Shown here: piece by piece, positions 9,566 to 16,526 of the stretch | How positions within the stretch are numbered: the first letter of the stretch is position 1 | How the letters are laid out: every line of letters starts with the position of its first letter | Origin: Thermoplasmata archaeon | GTDB taxonomy: Archaea; Thermoplasmatota; Thermoplasmata; Lutacidiplasmatales; UBA184 | Length of the DNA: 64,000 nucleotides | Direction of reading: 5' to 3' | NCBI GenBank assembly: GCA_021790425.1 | Contig: JAJYEA010000003.1 | Location: 1-64,000 of the forward strand | The notes under the pieces: generated by a model | What the model was told of the DNA's origin: nothing | Database searches by the model: none | Seen by the model: only the letters and a program-made list of their open reading frames with translations | Translations under genes and position numbers: made by a program

Positions 9566-10893
9566 GCGAAGGGACGGAACACACCTGCAGATTCCGTCCG
9601 CGGAAAAAGGCTGGAGCGTGGGAGGCTGTAGGCACAGTAGAGCAAAGGGGGTGGAGGCGGGTCCAAGTGTGCGGAGAGTGTGGACGGGAGCGCCTAGTCC
9701 GTCTTCTTCGCCCGCCGTTCTTGATTGAGGAGCGGGCGGCATTCCCAGTTTCCGAGCCGCTTAGCACAGAGAAATCGCGGTATCTCGCCGCTCGACTTCT
9801 TGCTCTTTCAGAGGGGAGGAGGCAAGACGTTGTCTCGGCAAGGGGACTATCTGGTCAGGTAGGGAAGAAGGGGGTTACCGTGACCGAGATGGAGGGTATT
9901 CTGCGAGGGTTCCTCATGGCCAAGTATGTCGAACTCCGGTGGTCACTGGCTGGTGAACGAAAGCTCCTCCGGTCGGTTGTCATCGTCAATCACAGGGCCT
10001 TAGCGGAGCACTCGGCTCCTGGCCAACTCCAGAAGGCTGAAGATACCCTCTCGGCTGCTTCAACGTCCCTTGTTTCGATTGGGCACCCGATTGCTGAGCA
10101 GGTGAGGGCCCTCCTCAGCGAGAAGGCCATCGCAAAGAACCCCCTCCTAGTTACTTGTCTCGCTGCCGTGGCGATTCACGCCTCAACTGGGGATGTCTTG
10201 GCAGAGCGTGTGTTCTCTGCCCGCTTCTTGGGAGACTCCAAGGCGTTGTCCAAGGTCAAGACGAGAGTTGAGGACCTTCTGGGCCCTATCGAGACCCTAG
10301 GGATCAGAGAAGGAGCCGCCGTCACACTACTCGGAGGCACCGGGGCCGTGGCGACCGAACATGCGAAGATAGATCTATCAAGCTGGTCCCCGTTCATCGG
10401 CCTCTCCCGGGAAGCATCCGATTCACTAAGACAGGTCCGACCGCCGGATGCTGGGATGTTCGTGGTCGAGAACTTGGCTGCTTTCGAGGCCTGTTGTCGA
10501 GGGGAGGTTCCCCCTGCCGTCGGGAAGATGATCCTCTGGTCCGCAGGTTATCCGGGCAGGGCCATCAAGCGGATAATCGAGCTGGCAGGAGCCTTCAGAC
10601 ATCCTGTGTGGGTATGGTGCGACATCGATGTAGACGGGGTCCGCATCGCTCGTTTGCTCAAGGAAGTCGCTGGGGGAAGAGCGATCGCATTCGCTATGTC
10701 ACCTGCCGCCTTACGAATCGACTCGAACACTCGTCCCATGACAGGTCGCGCAATCAATGCGTGCCGCAAGACCCTTGAAGCAGACCCCGGGGGGTTCCTC
10801 TCTGACACACTTGGGGCACTTCTAGATGCGAGATCATGGAGGGAGCAAGAGTCGTTGCTTGGGGACGCTTCGCTGTGGGAGCGTATCTCGTAG
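9562..10893 (+). CDS. Wadjet JetD-like protein (DUF3322-DUF2220/TOPRIM-like)
   Basis: LAERVFSARFLGDSKALSKVK resembles DUF3322; VVENLAAF and VWVWCDIDVDGVRIA resemble the TOPRIM-like DUF2220; follows an SMC gene with 4-bp overlap. N-terminal CxxC element. Confidence 0.8.
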   Translation: MSEGTEHTCRFRPRKKAGAWEAVGTVEQRGWRRVQVCGECGRERLVRLLRPPFLIEERAAFPVSEPLSTEKSRYLAARLLALSEGRRQDVVSARGLSGQVGKKGVTVTEMEGILRGFLMAKYVELRWSLAGERKLLRSVVIVNHRALAEHSAPGQLQKAEDTLSAASTSLVSIGHPIAEQVRALLSEKAIAKNPLLVTCLAAVAIHASTGDVLAERVFSARFLGDSKALSKVKTRVEDLLGPIETLGIREGAAVTLLGGTGAVATEHAKIDLSSWSPFIGLSREASDSLRQVRPPDAGMFVVENLAAFEACCRGEVPPAVGKMILWSAGYPGRAIKRIIELAGAFRHPVWVWCDIDVDGVRIARLLKEVAGGRAIAFAMSPAALRIDSNTRPMTGRAINACRKTLEADPGGFLSDTLGALLDARSWREQESLLGDASLWERIS

Positions 10894-11074
10894 GGAATCA
10901 CCCAGAGACATTGATGGCAGCTAGCCCCATGACGACATGAGCGATGCGGGACCTTCCCAACGCCCCGTCGCAGGACCCGTGGCAGGCTGACGGGCCCGCT
11001 CGGAACGTTGGGCCCCTCCCGCAGGCAGGTGGGTCACCTCGCGTCTCTACCCTGCGCTCGGCTGCTGCCTGCCA

Positions 11075-11372
11075 CCACTGACCACCCCCCTGGACGACAG
11101 CAGGGAAGGCTCCAAGACACCGATATCATATTGGCCGTGGCCACCCCCCTGGACGCGGAGCGGACACCCCCCAGTCGGACTCTGGCGGGAGCCTCGGAAC
11201 ATCAGAATACTATTGGAAACGGACACCCCCCTGTCCGCTCTGTTATTCGACCTCGAAGGCTAGGCGGGCTCAGTTCTACGCCGTAAGAGAAGCTTGTTCG
11301 AGTGCCGACACCCCCCTGTCGCTTTTGGGTACCCCCCTGTCCAGTGACGACACCCCCCTGTCGTCGATTTTT
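11075..11372 (+). repeat. Array of seven CCCCCC-loop inverted repeats; candidate structured RNA or protein-binding array
   Basis: CCCCCC loops at 11085-11090, 11144-11149, 11167-11172, 11226-11231, 11311-11316, 11332-11337, 11353-11358; most flanked by complementary arms, e.g. CGGACA-CCCCCC-TGTCCG and GACGACA-CCCCCC-TGTCGTC. Confidence 0.75.
11346..11372 (+). terminator. Terminator-like hairpin (last repeat plus T5 tract)
   Basis: GACGACA-CCCCCC-TGTCGTC-GA-TTTTT: 7-bp perfect stem followed by five T. Confidence 0.45.
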
Positions 11373-11457
11373 CTTCAGTAGGCTACAGTGATACTCCCTC
11401 TCATGTTGGGAAGAGTCGAGGGGGCCTGGCCATACCCGTGGGCTCAAAGGAGGGGGC

Positions 11458-11466
11458 AATTATATA
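11458..11466 (+). promoter_or_regulatory. Archaeal TATA box for the small ORF/GNAT operon
   Basis: AATTATATA preceded by purine-rich AAAGGAGGGGGC, 55 nt before the ATG at 11521. Confidence 0.5.
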
Positions 11467-11520
11467 CGTCTCCGCGTGGTGTCCTCATACGGGTAGGAGT
11501 AAGGAGGCGAGCACAGGCTA

Positions 11521-11673
11521 ATGGCATATCCACCACCAGTTCCGGTAGTCAAGGGGAAGGCGGCGAAGGAACTCTTGGAGGATCTCGACCGCTCCAAACC
11601 GCAATCCGCCAAGAACCCCCACTGGAAGGGGTCCAAGGCACTCTATCAGAAGTTACGTCCCAAGGAAGAATAG
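11521..11673 (+). CDS. 50-aa protein, candidate antitoxin (MAYPPPVPVVKGKAAKELLEDLDRSKPQSAKNPHWKGSKALYQKLRPKEE)
   Basis: ATG after AGGAGG-like sequence, TAG stop 3 nt before the GNAT start; absent from the supplied ORF track, apparently because it is short. Confidence 0.65.
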   Translation: MAYPPPVPVVKGKAAKELLEDLDRSKPQSAKNPHWKGSKALYQKLRPKEE

Positions 11674-11676
11674 GCC

Positions 11677-12255
11677 ATGGCTTTGCCGTCTTCCGAGCCT
11701 GAGAGGGTACCCCCCATTCGCGCGGAGGATCTCAGGATTGAGCCCTTCCGAGAGACCGCGGACGTTCGAGAGTTCGACTGCGACTGCAAAGAACTGAAGG
11801 ACTTCCTCACAACCGCGGAGGTGGCGGACTATGAGAAGAAGAACCTGGGGAAGACGTACCTTGTCTACTGGCAACCGGAGGGAGCCCTCGTGGCCTACTT
11901 CACCATCTCGAGTGACAGCCTGAGGTTTGACTACTTCAAGTCAGTGAAGAGCTTCTCAATCCCGGGAGAGATACGGACGAACACGATTCCCGGTATCCTC
12001 ATCGGAAGGCTTGCTGTCGACAACAGGTTCAAACGGCGAGACGTCGGAACTCACCTCCTTCGGTACATCGCAGGATTGGCACTCTCTGCACCAGCGGCCG
12101 CAAGAATCCTCTTCCTAGAAGCCTATCCGAGCGCCCTCGACTTCTACCAACGACGCGGATTCATCACCATCGAGCACCAGAAGCTGAAGAAGCGTCGGAA
12201 CCGGCTGATATACTTCGACCTGACCACTCACCCTGACTGGGACGGAAACAGATGA
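11677..12255 (+). CDS. GNAT-family N-acetyltransferase, TacT-like toxin candidate
   Basis: IGRLAVDNRFKRRDVGTHLLRYI acetyl-CoA motif and FYQRRGF C-terminal motif. Confidence 0.8.
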   Translation: MALPSSEPERVPPIRAEDLRIEPFRETADVREFDCDCKELKDFLTTAEVADYEKKNLGKTYLVYWQPEGALVAYFTISSDSLRFDYFKSVKSFSIPGEIRTNTIPGILIGRLAVDNRFKRRDVGTHLLRYIAGLALSAPAAARILFLEAYPSALDFYQRRGFITIEHQKLKKRRNRLIYFDLTTHPDWDGNR

Positions 12256-13658
12256 GCCTGCTCGAGTGGGAACTCGGACCCGGGACGAATTCGGTTCGCG
12301 GGCGACGATAGAACCGCTTGGCCAGTGTTGATCGCGGCCACGAACTGCCACCCCTCCGCAAGCCGCTGAGCGACCTCGCTCATGGAAACAACGACTTGAT
12401 GCGGAGTCGCAGAGGCACCCAGCCGCTCCCTCACTTGGTCGCGGACCGCCGCCAAGTCGTCCAGGTCCATCTTCCCAATCTCCTCCTCGCTGAACCCGGC
12501 CAGCTTAAGCATAGCGATCGCAACCTGCTGAGGTACGTTCTCTTGCTCCTTGGTGCGGATTGTCATCAGGAACGGCTCGCACCGGAGGTAGGCTGCCCGG
12601 GCCTCCTTCATGAGGTCCTCTCCCCAGGGCTTTCCAACGTTGTACCTCGCCGCCACACCGCCGTCGTGGCCCAGGATGGCCTCCCGGAGGTCACGCGTGA
12701 TCTTTCCAGCTCCCTCGGCCATCATGAGCCGAGTGCTACAGTAGGCTCTCAGAACGTAGGGTCGCCAACGAACCCCCTGGGGAACAGTTGAATCAAGGGA
12801 GGAACGTATCTCCTCCATCACCGTCTTCGTTGTCAGGAACCCTCTGCTGTAGGTAGCCGTTTCCCGCGACTTCTGGGCAACTCCCCGGGTCGGATTGGCA
12901 GTGACTACGGGGGATTGTGGCGTTAACTGCTCCCCCGAATTCTTCCGCTCGCCAAGGTAGGCCAGGAAGGCCGTGCTCAGTTGGGAGGACCCGAAAGTCG
13001 TGTACATCACTCGCGTCTTGCTCAAGCGGGCTGGCACCCGTATTACGAAGGGGGATTCTGCAAAAGAAGGAGTCGTGTCGAACTTCAGATCCGGCAGATC
13101 TCCCAGCGACAGACCCCCCTCTGCGAGGTAGGAACCCAACACACCGGGGCGGACGCCGGAATGGGCCATGAACAAGGCGATTACTCGGCCTCTGAGGGAG
13201 AGCTTGTCTAGGACCGTGCCGAGCTCCTCCTGGGTGGGAACCCGCTCGGTGGTCAGACTCGCCCCCTTGATCGGGGAGAGCGAGGGGTAGCCGTCGAAAG
13301 GAACGTGATGGAACCGGAAGAACGCTTTCAATCCCTCGAAGTACTTCGAAACATAGCTGTCGAGCCTACCCGCCGCCTTGAGAGTTGCCGCATCTCGAAT
13401 GAGGAGCGTTCGCAGTCGGTCGGGGTCTTTCTTGGCCAGCGCAACCACTCTTTCAGGGTCAAGATTAATTCTCTCGAGGAGCATTCCGAACTGACGGAGA
13501 TACTGGTCCGCGGACATGCGGGAGCGTAGTGACCTCGCCTCCCACCATGCCCGGACCTTCGGGTGGGAGAGCAGCTGCTTGTGCCGGCCCACGACCCTCC
13601 CCTTATCGACGGGTTCAAAAGGTGCTTGCGTAGGAGGTTTGGTCGCCCGTTTCGCCAT
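12228..13658 (-). CDS. int: Tyrosine recombinase/integrase
   Basis: AHSGVRPGVL, YVLRAYCSTRL, ILGHDGG and AARYNV resemble the catalytic R, (H/R)xxR, H and Y regions; adjacent to the tRNA att site. Confidence 0.8.
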   Translation of the reverse strand: MAKRATKPPTQAPFEPVDKGRVVGRHKQLLSHPKVRAWWEARSLRSRMSADQYLRQFGMLLERINLDPERVVALAKKDPDRLRTLLIRDAATLKAAGRLDSYVSKYFEGLKAFFRFHHVPFDGYPSLSPIKGASLTTERVPTQEELGTVLDKLSLRGRVIALFMAHSGVRPGVLGSYLAEGGLSLGDLPDLKFDTTPSFAESPFVIRVPARLSKTRVMYTTFGSSQLSTAFLAYLGERKNSGEQLTPQSPVVTANPTRGVAQKSRETATYSRGFLTTKTVMEEIRSSLDSTVPQGVRWRPYVLRAYCSTRLMMAEGAGKITRDLREAILGHDGGVAARYNVGKPWGEDLMKEARAAYLRCEPFLMTIRTKEQENVPQQVAIAMLKLAGFSEEEIGKMDLDDLAAVRDQVRERLGASATPHQVVVSMSEVAQRLAEGWQFVAAINTGQAVLSSPANRIRPGSEFPLEQAHLFPSQSG

Positions 13659-13678
13659 GGTTCCAACAGGGCCGAGAA

Positions 13679-13686
13679 TATATAAA
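13679..13686 (-). promoter_or_regulatory. TATA box of the integrase gene
   Basis: TTTATATA on minus strand, 21-28 nt before the ATG at 13658, consistent with a leaderless transcript. Confidence 0.55.
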
Positions 13687-13716
13687 TCTCTTGCGGATAC
13701 AAACCCCCCCAGGGGA

Positions 13717-13821
13717 TGTCGGGAGGGGGATTTGAACCCCCGGCCCCGGGATATCTCAAGGGCTTCCTCGCGGAAGGCCCTCTATGAGTCCCGTGCTCTA
13801 ACCAGCCTGAGCCACCCCGAC
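13717..13821 (-). tRNA. tRNA-Met(CAT) (or tRNA-Ile2) with ~30-nt intron in the anticodon loop
   Basis: Acceptor GTCGGGG/TCCCGAC+A, T-arm GGGGG-TTCAAAT-CCCCC, anticodon stem CGGGA/TCCCG with loop CTCATA interrupted by GAGGGCCTTCCGCGAGGAAGCCCTTGAGAT. Confidence 0.85.
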
Positions 13822-13845
13822 GCCGGGGGGTGAATCCAGGGACAA

Positions 13846-14571
13846 TTAAGGCGTTGCCTCAGGAGCGGGTGCCTCGGCCGCCGGGGCGGGAGGCTCCCCG
13901 CCCTCGACCGGGGCCACGGGCTCCGTGCTCGTGGGCAGGGCCTCAGGGATCTCCCCTTCCACGATGCTCGCCCGGATGTCGATCTTGCGGAGCGGGTAGA
14001 GGAGACGGAGGCCGTTCGTGACCTCCTTGACGACCTCGCCGTTCAGCATGTCCCGGACCATCTCCGTGCCCGTGCGCTTGGCAGCCTGCTCCTCGAGCAG
14101 GGACTGCATCTTGTGGCGGAGCAGGGCGCGGAGGCGCGTCTGGAGGTGGTGCTCGCTGACGGCGACGGGCTTGACGGTGATGACGACCCCGTCCTTGGTC
14201 GTGACAGGGAAGGAGATGTCGATCTTGGAGCGCTTGCGGCGGGCCAGGCGGCGGATGTAGTCGCTGGTGAGCTCATGGCCCACGAAGCGGGTCACGGCGA
14301 CGTTGCCCTCCTCGATGCGGGTGACCTTGAACCGGAGCTTGACGTGCGAGGTGGAGGCGTCCCCCGTTCCCGAGAGTTCGTTCATGGCAACCTCGAGGAC
14401 ACGGCCGACCATCGTCGACGGCTCGGAGGTCAGGGTCTCCCCTAGGTCCACGCCGTGGAACATGGCAGGGGCCCGGGCCTTGTACCAGACCTTGGAGCGC
14501 CACTTGTCCTTGACCGCACGGGTGCCCCGCTGGCCCTTCTTCTCTCCGCCCGCTTCCTTCTCCTTGGGCAT
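13846..14571 (-). CDS. rps3ae: 30S ribosomal protein S3Ae
   Basis: MPKEKEAGGEKKGQRGTRAVKDKWRSKVWYKARAPAMFHGVDLGET... typical S3Ae. Confidence 0.93.
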   Translation of the reverse strand: MPKEKEAGGEKKGQRGTRAVKDKWRSKVWYKARAPAMFHGVDLGETLTSEPSTMVGRVLEVAMNELSGTGDASTSHVKLRFKVTRIEEGNVAVTRFVGHELTSDYIRRLARRKRSKIDISFPVTTKDGVVITVKPVAVSEHHLQTRLRALLRHKMQSLLEEQAAKRTGTEMVRDMLNGEVVKEVTNGLRLLYPLRKIDIRASIVEGEIPEALPTSTEPVAPVEGGEPPAPAAEAPAPEATP

Positions 14572-14642
14572 CGCGTCCGCCGCCGAGCACGGGAACCTAC
14601 TTAATGTATTCGACCGCGGGGGCGGCACCCCTGGCAGGGACC

Positions 14643-16526
14643 CTAGGGCGCGGGCGTCCGCCCCACCTTGCCCTGCAGGGCGGTGCGCACGGACTCGGCC
14701 ACCAGCTGGCCGTCGATCTTGCCCCGGACCCGGGCCATGACGTCCCCCATCAGGGGGCTCATCGCGCCCATCCCCTTGGTCCGGATGAGCTCCTCGTTCC
14801 GGGCCATGACCTCCTCCACGATCCGCCGGAGGTCCTCGGGGCTCAACTGCCCAACCCCGGCGCCCCGTACCGCCGTGGCCAGGTCCTCCCCGTGGGTGAA
14901 CATCCGGGCCAGGACGGGGCCGATCGCCTCCTTCGCGAACTCTCCCCGGGCGAGACCCGTGAGCAGCGAGCGCACCTGGTCGAGGAAGGGGACCTTGCCG
15001 TCGAAGACCGTCTTCCCGGTCTCGCGTTCCAGCGCGGGGACCTCTTGGGTGAGGATCCGCGCCACGATGGAGGGAGGGTGCTTCTCCGTGATCAGGGCAT
15101 CGAAGACCTCGACCAGGCCCTCCCGCAGGAGCGTCCCGGCGACCTCCGAGCTGAGCCCGTTCCCCGCGAGGCGGGCCAGGGTGGCCGCGGGGGACTCGGG
15201 CAGATGGTTCCGGATGTCCGTCAGGAGCTCCGGGGGAACCCGGAAGGGGGGAAGGTCCGTCTCGGGATACATCCGGTTCCGTCCCGGGAGGGGGCGGCTG
15301 TAGCGGGTCCGGCCCTCGGCGACCGGGTCCCGGGTCTCCTCGGGAACCCCCTGTCGCGCGATCGCGGCGCGGGCCAGGACGGCGTTGAGGGCCCGCCGCG
15401 CCGGCTCGGCGGCGGGAGCGACCACGATGGCAAAGGCGTCCTGCGGGTCCGGGACCTTGAGGGCCTCCCGTACCCGGGCGACCTCTTCGGCGGTGATTCC
15501 GTACCCCGGCAGCTCGTCGGAATGGAGGATGCCCTTGACCCCGGAGGCGCGCGCGTAGTCGGCGAGCTCCCGGCCCAGACGTTCGGGAGCCTTGTCCCCC
15601 GGGGCCAGGAGACCTCCCAGTCCGGGCAGGGGCACCCCGAGTACCACTCCCCCGCGCTTGAGCTCGGACGAAAGCACCTTCGACGGGGAGGAGGACAGCA
15701 GGGGGGTCAGCTCGACCGCGGGGAACGTGGCGGTGAGGCGGGCGGGCCGCTCCCGGATGCGGCGGCCGACCTCGAGAAGGGTGGCCTGGCGCGCCGCCTC
15801 GTTCTCCACGAAGGACTCGACGGCCCCGAGCTCCTGGACGCCCTTGATCTCCACGCGGGCACCGCCCTCGATCGAGATGTTGAGGTCCTCCCGGATCGTC
15901 CCGATCCCCCGCTTGACCCGGTGGGTCGCGCGCAGGAGCTGGCCGATGGCCTCGGCGACCTCCCTCGCCTCGCGACCGCTGTGGATCTCCGGGGCGGTGG
16001 CAATCTCGATGAGGGGGATCCCGAGCCGGTCGAGCCGGTAGGTGATCTCGCCCGGGGTCTCGCCGATCTTGCGCGCGGCGTCCTCCTCGAGGCAGACGGA
16101 CGAGATCCCGTAGCGCTTCCCGGCGGCCTCGACCTCGCCCCCGACCGCGATGAGGGCGGTGCGCTGGAAGCCCGCCGTGTTGGACCCGTCGACCACGAGC
16201 TTGCGCATGATGAGGATCTCCTGGACGACCCGGGAGCCCAGAAGCTCGGCCATGGTGAGCGCCACCCGGAGGGCTTCGGGGTTGACCCGGTGGGGGGGCT
16301 CCTCGTCCGACTCGACCAGGCACGAGTTGGCCACGACCTGGTAACGGTAGACCTTCGCCCGCGACGCCTGCAGCACCGCCGCCGCGTCGGCCTCGCCGGT
16401 CTCTCCACCGGTCGCCCGTAGGGCGCGCACGAACTCGCCCCGGACCTCCTCGGTGAGCTCGTCCCCGCAGTTGCAGAAGAGCTTCCCGGTGGCCAGCTGC
16501 TGGTGGATCTCGAGCCCCGCCTTCAC
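14643..16526 (-). CDS. gatE: Glu-tRNA(Gln) amidotransferase subunit E
   Basis: VKAGLEIHQQLATGKLFCNC...; GTG start overlaps the gatD stop. Confidence 0.95.
   Translation of the reverse strand: MKAGLEIHQQLATGKLFCNCGDELTEEVRGEFVRALRATGGETGEADAAAVLQASRAKVYRYQVVANSCLVESDEEPPHRVNPEALRVALTMAELLGSRVVQEILIMRKLVVDGSNTAGFQRTALIAVGGEVEAAGKRYGISSVCLEEDAARKIGETPGEITYRLDRLGIPLIEIATAPEIHSGREAREVAEAIGQLLRATHRVKRGIGTIREDLNISIEGGARVEIKGVQELGAVESFVENEAARQATLLEVGRRIRERPARLTATFPAVELTPLLSSSPSKVLSSELKRGGVVLGVPLPGLGGLLAPGDKAPERLGRELADYARASGVKGILHSDELPGYGITAEEVARVREALKVPDPQDAFAIVVAPAAEPARRALNAVLARAAIARQGVPEETRDPVAEGRTRYSRPLPGRNRMYPETDLPPFRVPPELLTDIRNHLPESPAATLARLAGNGLSSEVAGTLLREGLVEVFDALITEKHPPSIVARILTQEVPALERETGKTVFDGKVPFLDQVRSLLTGLARGEFAKEAIGPVLARMFTHGEDLATAVRGAGVGQLSPEDLRRIVEEVMARNEELIRTKGMGAMSPLMGDVMARVRGKIDGQLVAESVRTALQGKVGRTPAP

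Larger units (their letters stand above)
393..13728. mobile_element. Putative integrative element inserted in tRNA-Met(CAT); carries Gabija-like, Wadjet-like, GNAT module and tyrosine integrase
   Basis: Direct repeat TGTCGGGAGGGG at 393-404 and 13717-13728; the right copy is the 3' end of the tRNA gene. Integrase gene lies next to the tRNA. Base composition is visibly less GC-rich than downstream host genes. Confidence 0.7.

Noticed and set aside
11080-11372. CRISPR array
   Set aside because: Repeats are ~14-20 bp imperfect palindromes with spacings of 21-85 bp; no constant repeat-spacer structure and no cas genes.
11075-11676. Classical type III (ToxIN-like) toxin-antitoxin RNA
   Set aside because: A repeat array with a terminator before a toxin is reminiscent of this, but the downstream enzyme is a GNAT, not a ToxN endoribonuclease, and the repeats are simple hairpins rather than tandem long repeats.
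13846-16323. 825-aa minus-strand ORF
   Set aside because: Only the 3' part encodes S3Ae (start 14571); the upstream part is an alternative frame of gatE.
14604-16421. 605-aa plus-strand ORF
   Set aside because: Antisense to gatE; low-complexity Arg/Gly/Pro/Asp-rich translation typical of shadow ORFs in high-GC DNA.
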